From contig JAQTLX010000005.1 of NCBI GenBank assembly GCA_028714695.1, positions 62,001 to 126,000 of the forward strand: 64,000 nucleotides of DNA, written 5' to 3'. The notes beneath the pieces are model-generated. The model saw nothing but the letters and a program-made list of their open reading frames with translations, was not told the DNA's origin and searched no databases. The position numbers were made by a program, and so were the translations under genes. The DNA is from Ignavibacteria bacterium. GTDB taxonomy: Bacteria > Bacteroidota > Ignavibacteria > Tepidaquicellales > Tepidaquicellaceae. This document shows, piece by piece, positions 17,184 through 27,536 of this stretch. Each line of letters starts with the position of its first letter. The stretch's first letter is position 1.

Positions 17184-20100
17184 ATGAGGATTAAAAATTA
17201 CTTTACAAGTTCACACACAATCAATGATATAGAGTTTGACAAACGTTCATCAGTAATCCGTAACCCCGACGGATCCGTTGTATTTGAGATGAACAACATT
17301 ATTGTTCCGAAACACTGGTCACAGGTTGCAACAGATATTATAGCACAAAAATATTTCCGCAAAGCCGGCGTTCCGAAAGCATTAAGAAAAGTTAACGAGG
17401 AAGGCGTTCCGGAATGGCTCCGAAAAAGCGAAATCGATACCGCGAAACTCAGCGGTATGGAAAAGAACGATTGGTATTCGGGAGAATTCGATTCAAGACA
17501 GGTATTTAACAGGCTTGCAGGATGCTGGACTTACTGGGGATGGAAATACAAGTACTTTGACACCGAAGAAGATGCAAAAAACTTCTATAATGAGTTGTTT
17601 TATATGCTCGCAATGCAGTTTTCCGCACCAAATTCGCCTCAATGGTTTAACACGGGTTTAAACTGGGCTTACGGAATTACAGGTCCGTCACAGGGACATT
17701 TTTACGTTGACCCGGATTCAAAAGAACTTACACGCTCTGCTGACGCTTATTCTCACTGCCAGCCGCATGCTTGTTTTATTCAATCAGTCAGCGACGACCT
17801 CGTGAATGAAGGAGGTATAATGGACCTCTGGGTTAGAGAAGCAAGATTGTTTAAATACGGTTCAGGTACAGGTTCAAACTTTTCGCAGATAAGAGGTTCG
17901 GGTGAAAGCCTCAGCGGAGGCGGCAAATCATCAGGTCTTATGTCTTTCCTGAGAATCGGAGACAGAAGCGCGGGCGCAATTAAATCAGGCGGCACAACAA
18001 GAAGAGCCGCGAAGATGGTTGTGCTTAATCTTGACCATCCCGATATTGAAGAGTTTATAAACTGGAAAGTTATCGAAGAAGAAAAAGTCGCGTCACTCGT
18101 TGCGGGCTCAAAAATACTGAACCTGCATCTCAACAAAATTTTATCCGCCTGCAACAGCGGTCATCCGGAAAACGACGGAACCGACAGAACCAAGAACAAA
18201 CAACTCGTACAGGCAATCAGAGACGCGCGCAGGGCATACATTCCTGAAAACTATATCGAAAGAATAATTCATCTCGCTAAACTGGGATTTAAAGAAATTT
18301 TTGTTCCCGAATACGATACAGACTGGAATTCGGATTCTTATGCAACCGTGTCTGGGCAGAATTCAAATAACAGCGTGCGCGCTACGAATGAATTCATGAA
18401 AGCCGTCGAGATGGACAGCGACTGGAATCTTTACTGGAGAACCGAACTTAAAAAATCGGAAGCGGAAAACAGAGAACCCAAACCCGCTAAAGTTCTTAAA
18501 GCAAGAAAACTCTGGGACGATATCGCATACTCGGCATGGGCTTGCGCTGACCCGGGAATTCAATTTCATACAACTATTAATGAATGGCATACATGCCCGT
18601 CGGGCGGAGAAATAAAGGCTTCAAATCCGTGCAGTGAATATATGTTCCTTGATGACACTGCATGCAACCTTGCTTCGCTTAATCTAATAAAGTTTTATAA
18701 TACGGAAACCGAAAAGTTTGACGTAGATTCATACAGGCACGCGGCACGCCTTTGGACAATTGTTCTGGAAATCAGCGTCCTTATGGCACAGTTCCCGAGC
18801 AGCAGAATCGCTCAGTTATCATACGAGTACAGAACTCTCGGTCTTGGTTATGCAAACCTCGGAGCGTTATTAATGATAATGGGAATTCCTTACGATTCTC
18901 CCGAAGCGCTTGCTCTTACAGGTTCGCTAACGGCAATACTTCACATGAAAGCATATTCAACCTCTGCCGAAATGGCAAAGGAACTCGGTACGTTCCCAAG
19001 ATACGAAGAGAACAAGGAAAACATGCTGAGGGTAGTACGTAATCATAAGAGAGCCTCTTACAACGTAAATAAAAGAGAATACGAAGGTCTCTCTATATAT
19101 CCTATGGGTATAAACAAGAGATACTGTATCGATGACGATTTGCTCGATGCAGCAAGAAGAGATTCGGATGAAGCGCTTGAGGCAGGCGAAAAATACGGTT
19201 TCAGAAATGCTCAGGTCACGGTTATTGCTCCTACGGGTACAATCGGACTGCTTATGGACTGCGATACTACAGGCGTAGAACCGGATTTCGCTCTCGTTAA
19301 ATTCAAAAAACTTGCAGGCGGCGGTTATTTCAAAATAATAAACGAATCAGTTCCGCCCGCATTGAAGAAACTCGGTTATTCCGACAACGAGATTGACGAT
19401 ATAATAAAATATACAAAGGGCTACGGCTCTTTGATTGGCTGCCCGCATATTAATCCACAGAGCCTTGCAGACAAAGGCTTTACAATGGAGATTATCAAAT
19501 CGGTGGAAAAATCACTGCCGGGTGTATTCGATATAAACTTTGCATTCAATAAATACAGTCTGGGCGCATCGTTCTGTAAAAACGTTCTCGGATTCACCGA
19601 CGAACAACTCGACGATTTCAATTTCAACATTCTCAAAGCGCTTGGATATTCAAAAGAACAGATTGACGAAGCAAATGATTATATCTGCGGCGCGATGACA
19701 ATTGAAGGCGCTCCGCATCTAAAAGAAGAACACTATCCGATATTCGACTGCGCTTCCAGATGCGGCAAAAAAGGGACAAGATATATTTCTCCCGACGCCC
19801 ATATTAAAATTATGGCAGCCGCTCAGCCTTTCATTTCGGGCGCGATATCGAAAACAGTCAATCTTCCGAATCATGCATCGATAGAAGATATGAAAAACGC
19901 TTATATGATGTCATGGTCGCTCGGATTGAAATCCAATGCGCTCTACAGAGACGGCTCGAAACTATCACAGCCTCTCAACAGAGTTGTTGACGATGTCACG
20001 GATTTCGAACTCGAAGAAAAATCGGACATAACGCTTTCGCCGACAAGCGATATCGTTAAAGTAGCCGAAAGAATAATTCACAGATATATTGCTAAAAGAA

Positions 20101-20810
20101 GAAAATTACCTTATAGAAGAAAAGGATACACGCAAAAAGCCAAAATCGGCAATCACTCGGTATATATAAGAACGGGTGAATACGAAAACGGACAACTGGG
20201 CGAAATATTCGTTGATATGCATCGCGAAGGAGCGGCATTCAGAAGTCTGATGAACTGTTTTGCAATCGCGGTTTCCTTAGGTCTCCAGCACGGAGTGCCT
20301 CTCGAAGAATTCGTTGACGCATTTGTTTACACAAGATTTGAGCCAAACGGTATAATAATAGGTAATACAAGCATTAAGATGGCAACATCGATTATCGATT
20401 ATATTTTCCGCGAACTCGCCGTCACTTATCTCGGAAGAACCGATTTGGCGCATATTCCGGACGAGGAAATAAAGATAAGTCCCGTTGATTCGCTTGCAAA
20501 AGTTGAGAAAGACAAGGATATAGAATATTACGAAGAAAGAATTTACAGCGAAAGAATCGTAGAAGAAAAAATAAAGAAACCGAAAGATTCAAAAGAAATA
20601 AAAGAAACTCAGGTAACTGCCGATAATTCCGTACCTCTGAAGATAGTTTCGGTACCGGGCGGCAACGGCGGTCATAAAGCAAAAATCGAAGAAGCGCTTC
20701 TCAAAGGTTACACGGGCGATATCTGCCAGGAATGCGGACAGGTAACGATGGTCAGAAACGGAACGTGCCTTAAATGCATGAGTTGCGGCTCGACCAGCGG
20801 CTGCTCTTAA
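17184..20810 (+). CDS. nrdJ: Adenosylcobalamin-dependent (class II) ribonucleoside reductase
   Basis: 1,208 residues, the length of long bacterial NrdJ proteins. It reduces ribonucleotides to deoxyribonucleotides using coenzyme B12 to make the thiyl radical, without oxygen. Visible are the N-terminal substrate cysteine in HACFIQS (Cys197), [18 protein letters not shown] (phosphate/finger-loop region), [20 protein letters not shown] with the thiyl-radical Cys at 483 (N-x-C-x-E triad) and [20 protein letters not shown]. The tail [22 protein letters not shown] contains the redox/zinc-ribbon-like cysteines that regenerate the active site. It is monocistronic-looking: a perfect terminator follows 24 nt after the stop. 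No NrdA/NrdB genes are in the window. The start ATG follows a purine-rich AAGGGGAAC about 20 nt upstream. Confidence 0.95.
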   Translation: MRIKNYFTSSHTINDIEFDKRSSVIRNPDGSVVFEMNNIIVPKHWSQVATDIIAQKYFRKAGVPKALRKVNEEGVPEWLRKSEIDTAKLSGMEKNDWYSGEFDSRQVFNRLAGCWTYWGWKYKYFDTEEDAKNFYNELFYMLAMQFSAPNSPQWFNTGLNWAYGITGPSQGHFYVDPDSKELTRSADAYSHCQPHACFIQSVSDDLVNEGGIMDLWVREARLFKYGSGTGSNFSQIRGSGESLSGGGKSSGLMSFLRIGDRSAGAIKSGGTTRRAAKMVVLNLDHPDIEEFINWKVIEEEKVASLVAGSKILNLHLNKILSACNSGHPENDGTDRTKNKQLVQAIRDARRAYIPENYIERIIHLAKLGFKEIFVPEYDTDWNSDSYATVSGQNSNNSVRATNEFMKAVEMDSDWNLYWRTELKKSEAENREPKPAKVLKARKLWDDIAYSAWACADPGIQFHTTINEWHTCPSGGEIKASNPCSEYMFLDDTACNLASLNLIKFYNTETEKFDVDSYRHAARLWTIVLEISVLMAQFPSSRIAQLSYEYRTLGLGYANLGALLMIMGIPYDSPEALALTGSLTAILHMKAYSTSAEMAKELGTFPRYEENKENMLRVVRNHKRASYNVNKREYEGLSIYPMGINKRYCIDDDLLDAARRDSDEALEAGEKYGFRNAQVTVIAPTGTIGLLMDCDTTGVEPDFALVKFKKLAGGGYFKIINESVPPALKKLGYSDNEIDDIIKYTKGYGSLIGCPHINPQSLADKGFTMEIIKSVEKSLPGVFDINFAFNKYSLGASFCKNVLGFTDEQLDDFNFNILKALGYSKEQIDEANDYICGAMTIEGAPHLKEEHYPIFDCASRCGKKGTRYISPDAHIKIMAAAQPFISGAISKTVNLPNHASIEDMKNAYMMSWSLGLKSNALYRDGSKLSQPLNRVVDDVTDFELEEKSDITLSPTSDIVKVAERIIHRYIAKRRKLPYRRKGYTQKAKIGNHSVYIRTGEYENGQLGEIFVDMHREGAAFRSLMNCFAIAVSLGLQHGVPLEEFVDAFVYTRFEPNGIIIGNTSIKMATSIIDYIFRELAVTYLGRTDLAHIPDEEIKISPVDSLAKVEKDKDIEYYEERIYSERIVEEKIKKPKDSKEIKETQVTADNSVPLKIVSVPGGNGGHKAKIEEALLKGYTGDICQECGQVTMVRNGTCLKCMSCGSTSGCS

Positions 20811-20834
20811 TACCTGATTATTTAAATAATTCTG

Positions 20835-20863
20835 AAGGCTGTAATTTCATTACAGCCTTTTTT
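20835..20863 (+). terminator. Intrinsic terminator of nrdJ
   Basis: AAGGCTGTAA (20835-20844) and TTACAGCCTT (20850-20859) form a perfect stem with a 5-nt loop (an extra A-T pair can shorten the loop to 3), followed directly by a T run (six T in total). Confidence 0.9.
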
Positions 20864-20878
20864 ATTAAACGGAAAAAA

Positions 20879-21553
20879 TTGATAGAGATACCCGATAATT
20901 ATTCAATAGAAAGAAAATTTACACGAAGGGTCAGAATTAAAATCTGCAGCGACCTCACTGTAAAAATTACCGTCCCGTTTACTTGCCGGAAAGAATACAT
21001 TCGCGAGATTATTTCCAAAAAGAAAAATTGGATTGATAAGCAACTCGAAATATTTTCAAGAAGAAAGAAAACATTCGTATTAGAACCAAATGAATTTCTT
21101 CTATTCGGAGAAGTGTTCAGGTTTTCAATGAATCCCGCTCTTAAAAAGAAATTAGTAATCAACCGGGAAGAACGTACGATTGAATCGGGAATCTTTCACG
21201 ACCTCAACAGGGAGACGAAACTTGGGTTATACAGATATATCGCAAAAACACACATAACCGGGAAAGTAATTTCGACGGCAAAGGAAAAAGGATTCACCAT
21301 AAACAGAATTTTCATCAGGAGCCAGAGAACAAAATGGGGAACCTGTTCATCGAAGAAGAATCTTTCATTCAATATGCGGCTTATTATGTGCCCTGAATTT
21401 GTTATAGATTACCTGATTATTCACGAACTTGTCCACACAGTCGAAATGAACCATTCGAAAAGATACTGGGAAACCGTCGCGAAACATTATCCGGAATACA
21501 AAGCGGCAAAAAAATGGCTGGACGAAAACACATTCGCCATACACAGTATTTAA
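20879..21553 (+). CDS. YgjP/DUF45 (SprT-like, M48-type) metallopeptidase
   Basis: About 224 residues. The zinc motif is HELVH in YLIIHELVHTVEMNHSKRYW, with the downstream NHSKRYW characteristic of the YgjP/DUF45 family. It is preceded by RRSQRTKWGTCS-type residues (KWGTCSSKKNLSFN), also a family hallmark. The first half is an all-β/basic region (EIPDNYSIERKFTRRVRI). The cellular role of the family is poorly known. The frame extends upstream into the nrdJ 3' end and terminator, which cannot be its real start. The first likely start after the terminator is TTG at 20879 (LIEIPDN), giving the usual family length. Confidence 0.75.
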   Translation: MIEIPDNYSIERKFTRRVRIKICSDLTVKITVPFTCRKEYIREIISKKKNWIDKQLEIFSRRKKTFVLEPNEFLLFGEVFRFSMNPALKKKLVINREERTIESGIFHDLNRETKLGLYRYIAKTHITGKVISTAKEKGFTINRIFIRSQRTKWGTCSSKKNLSFNMRLIMCPEFVIDYLIIHELVHTVEMNHSKRYWETVAKHYPEYKAAKKWLDENTFAIHSI

Positions 21554-21632
21554 TATTATTTTAATGACCTTGATTCTTATTTCGGAACAAAGAAAATTGA
21601 AATAAGTAAAAAGTAAAACCTAATTATCTGAT

Positions 21633-22346
21633 ATGAAAACATAATTTTTATTCCTGACTTTTATAACGCTGCTATCCACCTGTGCCGCTTTCGCTCAATC
21701 GACCCTTTCAGTTTCATTTTTTGACGGACGGCCTTTGACAGTGGAATTGGACGGGAAAGATTGCGGATATTTTCAGGAAGAGTACATATCAAAAATCACC
21801 GAAGGAAATCATACTTTAAGGATATTTGACGGTCTCAGGGCATCCTTAAAACCCGTATTTGATGGTAAAGTTTATATTCCCGATGCAAGCAGTATTTTCG
21901 CGGTTATAAATTCAAATCTTAAATACGAAGTTTATAAAACATATAAGAACAAAGAATCATCGCACATCTGCAACTGTGACTGCGAATACTGCAGAAACTG
22001 CATTTACAAGGACCCCAACGGACGGAGATACAACAACGAAACATCTCCCGGAAACAACGGACCTGTCATTAACGAAAAGGATTTTTCGGAACTGATGACG
22101 AGTCTGGGAAATATGTCTTACGACGATAACAAAAGAGAAATGATTTCGATGGTGCTGGATAAATATTATGTTACTTCCGAACACGTTAAGTCACTCCTTA
22201 CCGCCGTAACTTTCGAGAACAATAAACTTGAAGTCGCGAAATATGCCTACGCCAGAACCGTTGACAAGGAAAATTACTACAAAGTACTTTCTTCGTTTAC
22301 TTTTGAAAGCACGATAGAAGAGTTAAAGGATTTTATAAGCAAATAA
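21633..22346 (+). pseudogene. Secreted DUF4476 protein with a stop codon in the signal peptide
   Basis: From ATG 21633 the frame reads MKT-*-FLFLTFITLLSTCAAFAQS: a normal signal peptide except that codon 4 is TAA (21642-21644). The frame then stays open to 22346. Residues ~150-237 match the DUF4476 pattern of Bacteroidota (FSELMTSLGNMSYDDNK…, VTFENNKLEVAKYAYARTVD, VLSSFTFESTIEELKDF). A Cys-rich patch CNCDCEYCRNC lies in the middle. Without the stop the product would be 237 residues and exported. With it, only an internal restart (for example TTG 21735) would give a cytoplasmic remnant. It may be a pseudogene or a sequencing error. Confidence 0.65.
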
Positions 22347-22372
22347 ATTTTTCGGCACACATGATATTTTAA

Positions 22373-22403
22373 GCCCCCGAAACTTTTTTCGAGGGCTTTT
22401 TTT
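22373..22403 (+). terminator. Intrinsic terminator after the DUF4476 gene
   Basis: GCCCCCGAA and TTCGAGGGC pair with one C·A mismatch across a short loop, then seven T follow. It is 26 nt past the stop. Confidence 0.75.
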
Positions 22404-22506
22404 ATTTACCGTTGTTTTCCATTCTTGGTTTTGACTTGCAACTAATAACTAATGATAGTTACAATTGTATGTTCTTTGAAAATCTTCCTCAAATTATTAT
22501 TTCACA

Positions 22507-24303
22507 ATGAAAAACTTAAAATATTTTACTACAGCAGTATTTTTGCTTTTAATATTAATAGGTTTTAATTTCCGTCCCGACGATAATCATGTTACGAGTT
22601 ATACTTCATACGGCAATTATATCCCCGATGTGATGAATAATATCAATGTTTATGATAAAGTATTAAACCTTCACAGAACTATCAATCTTGGCACTGATTC
22701 ATTGCCTTCATTTCCCGGCTTTCCTGTAACTATCTCGGGTTCGACATTCGAGGGCTGTATATTCTGCAATATGGACAGCGATCCCGACCTTGAAATTGTC
22801 TTCAATATCGGCTACACGGTACAGGCTTTAAAACTAAACGGAACTTCCGTTCCCGGATGGCCGAAAACGGTTTCGACTTACGGACTTGAAGGCTGCCCCG
22901 CATTCGGCGATATTGACGGCGATGGAGAGGGTGAAATAGTCGTAACAAATCACGGACTGACTTCCGGCGGATATATTTACGCGTACAAAAAAAACGGGAC
23001 ACTGTTACCCGGATTTCCGATTAATCACGGCTATAGCGCAAGAACTCCTGTTCTCGCCGATATTGACAATGACGGTAAACTCGATATAATTGTGAATAAA
23101 AGAACTTATCCTACCGGGCTTGTTTATGTTTACAGATACGACGGGTCTATTGTAACAGGCTGGCCCAAAGCAATAGGCCATGTACCTGCATCAAGTCCTG
23201 CAGTCGGCGACATAAACAACGATGGTTTTCCCGAAATAATAATGGAATCATACACGGGTTTATATGCCTGGAAAGCAAACGGCGATTCAATTCCGGGATT
23301 TCCTTTTATGATGCCGAACGGTGATGCCAATTCTTATTCATCGCCGGTACTTGCGGATGTTGACGGAGACGGCTTCAGGGAAATAATTTTCGGAACACAC
23401 GTATCGGGCGGCGGCGGTTATGTTTATGTAATAAAAAAAGACGGAACGGTTTTAACAGGCTGGCCTAAAACGACAAGCCAATGGGTTTACGGACCCCCTG
23501 CAGTCGGTTATGTTGATAACGACAACATCTTCGATATTCTCGTCGGGGACCAGGTCATGAGCGCATCCCCTTCGGATTATGTCTATGGATGGAATAAGAA
23601 CGGAACACCATTGGCGGGATTTCCTATAGGACCGGTAAATGCAGTAAACAACCAGATTTTACTGGGCGATATAAACAACGACACCTATACTGAATTAATT
23701 TTTGACGATAATACAATGACAGCGGGTCTGGGTCAATATCTCGGATACAAATATGACGGTACACCTCTGCCCGGATGGCCCCAGCATACAAACGGCACTA
23801 CGTTTTTTGTGACACCGTGTCTGACAGATGTTAACAGAAACGGAATAATGGACATTGTCGGAGCAGGAATTTCGGGTTCGTCGCCGAACCAGTCGACTAA
23901 TGTTTATATATGGAATACGGGTTCTGCATACAGTCCGTCGAAAGTTCAGATTCCGATGTGGCAGTATAATGCAAGACACACGGGCGTTTACGGCAATAAA
24001 GATGTTGTAAGTGTAAATGAGCACGCTGCAAATACGCCTTCGAATTACAAATTGTATCAGAATTATCCTAATCCGTTTAACCCGTCAACAAAGATTGCAT
24101 TCGATATTCCAAAATCAGGACTGGTTAACATTACCGCGTATGATGTAACCGGAAAAGAAGTCGCTGTCATATTCAGCGGCTATAAAAATTCCGGCAGCCA
24201 CGAAGTAAATTTCAATGCGGGCAGTCTTTCAAGCGGTGTTTATTTCTATAAAATTTCGTCAAACGGATTTACCGGTTCAAAGAAAATGATTCTGATAAAA
24301 TAA
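22507..24303 (+). CDS. FG-GAP/VCBS-repeat protein exported by the T9SS
   Basis: 598 residues. The signal peptide is MKNLKYFTTAVFLLLILIGFNF. Seven FG-GAP-type blades carry calcium-loop motifs (DIDGDGEGEIVV, DIDNDGKLDII, DINNDGFPEII, DVDGDGFREII, YVDNDNIFDIL, DINNDTYTELI, DVNRNGIMDIV), interspersed with 'KNGTxLPGFP/GWPK' linkers, so a seven-bladed integrin-like propeller is likely. The last ~80 residues are a type A sorting domain (YQNYPNPFNPSTKIAFDIP … LSSGVYFYKI … KKMILIK). It would be secreted or anchored at the surface, possibly adhesive. It has its own terminator and appears monocistronic. Confidence 0.9.
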   Translation: MKNLKYFTTAVFLLLILIGFNFRPDDNHVTSYTSYGNYIPDVMNNINVYDKVLNLHRTINLGTDSLPSFPGFPVTISGSTFEGCIFCNMDSDPDLEIVFNIGYTVQALKLNGTSVPGWPKTVSTYGLEGCPAFGDIDGDGEGEIVVTNHGLTSGGYIYAYKKNGTLLPGFPINHGYSARTPVLADIDNDGKLDIIVNKRTYPTGLVYVYRYDGSIVTGWPKAIGHVPASSPAVGDINNDGFPEIIMESYTGLYAWKANGDSIPGFPFMMPNGDANSYSSPVLADVDGDGFREIIFGTHVSGGGGYVYVIKKDGTVLTGWPKTTSQWVYGPPAVGYVDNDNIFDILVGDQVMSASPSDYVYGWNKNGTPLAGFPIGPVNAVNNQILLGDINNDTYTELIFDDNTMTAGLGQYLGYKYDGTPLPGWPQHTNGTTFFVTPCLTDVNRNGIMDIVGAGISGSSPNQSTNVYIWNTGSAYSPSKVQIPMWQYNARHTGVYGNKDVVSVNEHAANTPSNYKLYQNYPNPFNPSTKIAFDIPKSGLVNITAYDVTGKEVAVIFSGYKNSGSHEVNFNAGSLSSGVYFYKISSNGFTGSKKMILIK

Positions 24304-24340
24304 AGTTTCGAGTTTCTCATAAGATTTAGACTCGCTGCAG

Positions 24341-24370
24341 AGTGTCAGTCGATTCGGCTGACACTTTTTT
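24341..24370 (+). terminator. Intrinsic terminator after the FG-GAP gene
   Basis: AGTGTCAG (24341-24348) pairs with CTGACACT (24358-24365), followed by a T run to 24370. It is 38 nt past the stop. Confidence 0.85.
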
Positions 24371-24426
24371 AATGCTCTTTTTTAATGTCAATCTGCTGTC
24401 TTGTGTTCGGCGGTCATTTCTATTAT

Positions 24427-24469
24427 CCTCCGTGTCTCTCTGTGCCTTCTCTGTGTTTCTCTGTGAAAC
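24427..24469. repeat. Dispersed 'CACAGAGAAACACAGAG' type repeat
   Basis: On the minus strand the segment reads as short periodic copies of CACAGAGA/CACGGAG. It belongs to the same low-complexity vocabulary as repeats at 27.8-28.0, 53.6-54.4 and 60 kb. The remainder of 24371-24590 has no gene. Confidence 0.5.
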
Positions 24470-24590
24470 TTTTAGTTTTGTGCCAATCCGCGGCGAAAAC
24501 AATTCCGTCAATCTCTGTTTTTGTATCACTTTAATTTTAGTATTTTTGTATAATATATATACTTCGAATAATATTACGAATAACAATACT

Positions 24591-25301
24591 ATGAAAAACA
24601 TTATCACGCTAAAAGACAGGAAGTTAATCAAGAATAATAACATCGCCATGTGGTTCGACAGGAAAGGTTCGGATTTCACTTTTGAACCCGGACAATATGC
24701 GAAAATCACATTACTGGAACCTATACATAATGACGCCGAAGGAAATTCCCGCTTGTTCTCAATAGCCAGTTCGCCTAAAAAAGATTATGTAATGTTTACG
24801 ACCCGCGCACTTGATTCGGCTTTCAATAAAAACATACTTGAAATGCCCTACGGCTCGAAAGCGGAAATAAGCGATTTCGGCGGAAATACGGTCCTTCACA
24901 AAGACATTTCCATACCCGCTGTTTTTCTTATCGGAGGTATCGGCATCACTCCCGTGAGGTGCATGATTGAATACATTGTAACGGAAAGGCTGCCCTATGA
25001 AGCATACCTGTTTTATTCAAATCCAACTTCATCATCAATGGCATTCTTCGATGAATTCGAAAACTGGACGAAGAAATACAGGGGATTTAAATTCTTCCCG
25101 TTCATTGACGACACAGGAGACAAAGACTGGAAATACAATTTCGGATACATTACCAAAGAGGCTTTAATCAAAAACATTCCCGATATATCAAAACCTGTTT
25201 ATTACATTGTAGGTCCTCTTGCTATGGTTGAAGCAATGGAAAAAATTCTTCTTGAATTAAACGTAAATCCTGAAAACATAAAACTTGAAAAATTCGGATG
25301 A
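24591..25301 (+). CDS. FAD/NAD(P)-binding oxidoreductase (ferredoxin-NADP reductase-like)
   Basis: 236 residues. The flavin-binding barrel contains the family RxxS-type motif as NSRLFSIASSP (residues ~52-62), preceded by FEPGQYAKI. The nucleotide-binding half starts with PAVFLIGGIGITPVRCMIE (GG-x-G-x-TP motif) and ends with VYYIVGPLAMVEAMEKIL (GP-x-x-M motif) and a C-terminal EKFG. These are the features of single-domain flavodoxin/ferredoxin reductases without a [2Fe-2S] domain. The electron partner is unknown. The frame is open further upstream, but ATG 24591 starts the fold (MKNIITLKDRKLI) and the upstream part is repeat-derived, so I use it. It overlaps the next gene by 4 nt (ATGA). Confidence 0.85.
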   Translation: MKNIITLKDRKLIKNNNIAMWFDRKGSDFTFEPGQYAKITLLEPIHNDAEGNSRLFSIASSPKKDYVMFTTRALDSAFNKNILEMPYGSKAEISDFGGNTVLHKDISIPAVFLIGGIGITPVRCMIEYIVTERLPYEAYLFYSNPTSSSMAFFDEFENWTKKYRGFKFFPFIDDTGDKDWKYNFGYITKEALIKNIPDISKPVYYIVGPLAMVEAMEKILLELNVNPENIKLEKFG

Positions 25302-26053
25302 AAAACTCAATTACAAGATTTACAGGCAGAGTGGAAAATTACGCTAAATACCGTCCGGGATATCCCGAACAGGTAATAAGCGCGCTCGAAAAAAATATTG
25401 GTTTCGACCAGGCAAAAGATATCGCCGATATCGGCTGCGGAACCGGAATACTCAGCAAATTATTCCTTAATAACGGCAATCTTGTTTTCGGCGTTGAACC
25501 GAACGAGGAAATGCGCGCCAATGCTGAAAAGCAAATGGCTAAATTCCTTAACTTCATAAGTGTGAACGGCACTGCTGAAAACACTGCTCTCGCTACACAC
25601 AGCGTGGATATTGTAACCGTAGGACAGGCGTTTCACTGGTTTGATTTCAAGAAAGCAAAAAAGGAATTTAACAGGATTCTCAGAAAAGACGGACATGTGG
25701 TTATACTCTGGAACGAAAGAAAGAATACTTCCCTGTTTATGAAAGCCCTGAACAAGACTTTGAAAACTCTTAATCAGGAATATGAAGAAGCGGAGGAAAA
25801 TATTGCGGATAAAGATTTACTCAAAACCTTCTTCGGCGAAGATAAAATGCACACGAATCTGTTTCAGAATTTTCAGATGCTCGATCTGGCGGGACTTAAA
25901 GGCAGGATTCTTTCAATTTCCTACGTCCCCGAATCAGGCGACGAACACAAGAGAATAATGAATGAGGTTAAAGACCTTTTTGATAAATACAACAACGGCG
26001 GACAGGTCAAACTTGAATATACAACAAAGGTATTCTACGGAAAATTAAAATAA
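25298..26053 (+). CDS. Class I SAM-dependent methyltransferase
   Basis: 251 residues. SAM motif I is IADIGCGTGILSKLF (around residue 44), with acidic motif II in VFGVEPNEEM, VDIVTVGQAFHWFDF (the 'QAFHW' signature of a UbiE/Trm9-like Methyltransf_11 subgroup) and VVILWNERKN. The N-terminal FTGRVENYAKYRPGYP is typical of this subgroup. The substrate is unknown. It is translationally coupled to the upstream reductase and followed after 7 nt by a secreted hydrolase. Confidence 0.85.
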   Translation: MKNSITRFTGRVENYAKYRPGYPEQVISALEKNIGFDQAKDIADIGCGTGILSKLFLNNGNLVFGVEPNEEMRANAEKQMAKFLNFISVNGTAENTALATHSVDIVTVGQAFHWFDFKKAKKEFNRILRKDGHVVILWNERKNTSLFMKALNKTLKTLNQEYEEAEENIADKDLLKTFFGEDKMHTNLFQNFQMLDLAGLKGRILSISYVPESGDEHKRIMNEVKDLFDKYNNGGQVKLEYTTKVFYGKLK

Positions 26054-26060
26054 TTTTGAC

Positions 26061-27485
26061 ATGAAAAAGTTCTTTGTTCTATTTTTGCTTTCGTTTATGT
26101 TTTCCCTGGCGAAAGCACAGCCGGTTCTCGAAGGCGACTGGAGCGGCTCTTTGACGTTACTCGGCTCTACCCTGGAAATTGTAACACACTTTTCAAAGGA
26201 CAACGACGGTTATACGGGAAAAATTGATATTCCCGTTCAAAAAGCAAAAGGACTGCCTTTAAGCAAAATATCTTACAATTTTCCGAAAGTATATTTTGAA
26301 CTTGACGTTCCGAACGGACTGGCAAAATTCGACGGAGCGTTCAGCAGCGATTCAATTACGGGAATATTTTCTCAGGTCGGCTTTGAAGGCTCATTCTATC
26401 TCGTAAGCGGAATCAAAGAATCAGTGATTCAAGAAAAGAAAGAGGAAGTAAAAGAACCGGTTCCTTATAAAGAAGAAGAAGTTACGTTTAAAAACGGCGA
26501 CATCTCTTTTGCAGGAACACTCACACTGCCCCCCTATCCGGGAAAGCATCCTGCTGTAGTTATGATAACAGGAAGCGGTCCTCAGAACCGGGACGAGGAA
26601 GTGGCGGGTTTCAAAATATTCGGGAAAATCGCAGACCACCTTACAAAAAACGGCATCGCTGTTTTAAGATATGACGATGAAGGCGTGGGCGGCACGACCG
26701 GTAAATCCGTCGACCAGTATACATCTGAAGACTTTGCTACAGATGTTGAACAGGCAGTGAAATTCCTCCGGTCACGAAGCGATATTAATCCAAAACAGAT
26801 AGGGCTTTTCGGACACAGCGAGGGCGGCGTAATTGCTCCGCTTGTTGCATCAAGAGACGAAAATATCGCTTTTATAATATGCATGGGCGGAACGGGAGTA
26901 ACAGGAGAAGAAATTATTCTTGAACAGTCCAGACTTATAATGAAAGCAAGTTATGTACCTCCCGAAACAATCAATAAAGATTTGAACACGCTAAGAACAA
27001 TGCTTGATAATGTGAAGAGCGACAAGAATATGGATGAAATCAAAAAGACAATGAAGGAAGAACGCCTTAAAGAATACGAAAAACTTTCGGAAAATCAGAA
27101 GAGTCAGATAAAAAATAAGGACGAATGGGCAGATTCGTTTGTTCAGGGATATGTGAAAGCATTTTCATCGACATGGATGAAATACTTTATTAAATACGAC
27201 CCTAAGCCTGCGCTCGAGAAAGTAAAATGTCCGGCATTGCTTCTCTTCGGCGAACTTGATTTGCAGGTGCCTCCGGACCAGAATCTGAAACCGATGACCG
27301 AAGCGCTGAAAAGAGGCGGCAACAAGGATTTTGAATCTAAAGTATTTATAAAAGCAAACCATCTTTTTCAGGAATCGACAACAGGAAGCCCGAGCGAATA
27401 TGGCACACTGCCTAAAGAATTTGTGAGCGGATTTCTGGATTACATTACAAACTGGCTTTCTAGAAGAGTATCTCCATCAAGATAA
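26061..27485 (+). CDS. Secreted alpha/beta hydrolase
   Basis: 474 residues. The signal peptide is MKKFFVLFLLSFMFSLAKAQ. Residues ~21-118 form a β-rich domain seen in many Bacteroidota hydrolases (LEGDWSGSLTLLGSTLEIVT). A charged linker follows, then an α/β-hydrolase domain from ~140: VMITGSGPQNRDE (oxyanion region), LFGHSEGGVIAP with nucleophile Ser253, LLLFGELDLQVP with acid Asp400, and KANHLFQES with His434. It resembles the dienelactone-hydrolase/S9-like 'alpha/beta hydrolase family' lipases and peptidases; the substrate is not predictable. It is the last gene of the 24.6-27.5 kb run. Confidence 0.88.
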   Translation: MKKFFVLFLLSFMFSLAKAQPVLEGDWSGSLTLLGSTLEIVTHFSKDNDGYTGKIDIPVQKAKGLPLSKISYNFPKVYFELDVPNGLAKFDGAFSSDSITGIFSQVGFEGSFYLVSGIKESVIQEKKEEVKEPVPYKEEEVTFKNGDISFAGTLTLPPYPGKHPAVVMITGSGPQNRDEEVAGFKIFGKIADHLTKNGIAVLRYDDEGVGGTTGKSVDQYTSEDFATDVEQAVKFLRSRSDINPKQIGLFGHSEGGVIAPLVASRDENIAFIICMGGTGVTGEEIILEQSRLIMKASYVPPETINKDLNTLRTMLDNVKSDKNMDEIKKTMKEERLKEYEKLSENQKSQIKNKDEWADSFVQGYVKAFSSTWMKYFIKYDPKPALEKVKCPALLLFGELDLQVPPDQNLKPMTEALKRGGNKDFESKVFIKANHLFQESTTGSPSEYGTLPKEFVSGFLDYITNWLSRRVSPSR

Positions 27486-27536
27486 GTAATTATATCTCAA
27501 TAATTTGCGTTATAGTTATAAATAAAAGGAGTAAAA

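Noticed and set aside
17784-18154. Long minus-strand frames inside nrdJ and other large genes
   Set aside because: They are antisense shadows of strongly conserved coding sequence, with no RBS or domain.
20774-20878. Upstream extension of the YgjP-like protease into nrdJ
   Set aside because: It would read through the nrdJ 3' end and its perfect terminator; the family fold begins only after 20879.
13416-21644. Stop-codon reassignment to explain in-frame stops
   Set aside because: The lesions use TGA, TAG and TAA, are confined to a few genes, and all three codons act as normal stops in intact genes of the window.
24342-24590. N-terminal extension of the ferredoxin-reductase-like protein
   Set aside because: The extra ~83 codons derive from a terminator and a dispersed repeat, and the enzyme fold starts at ATG 24591.
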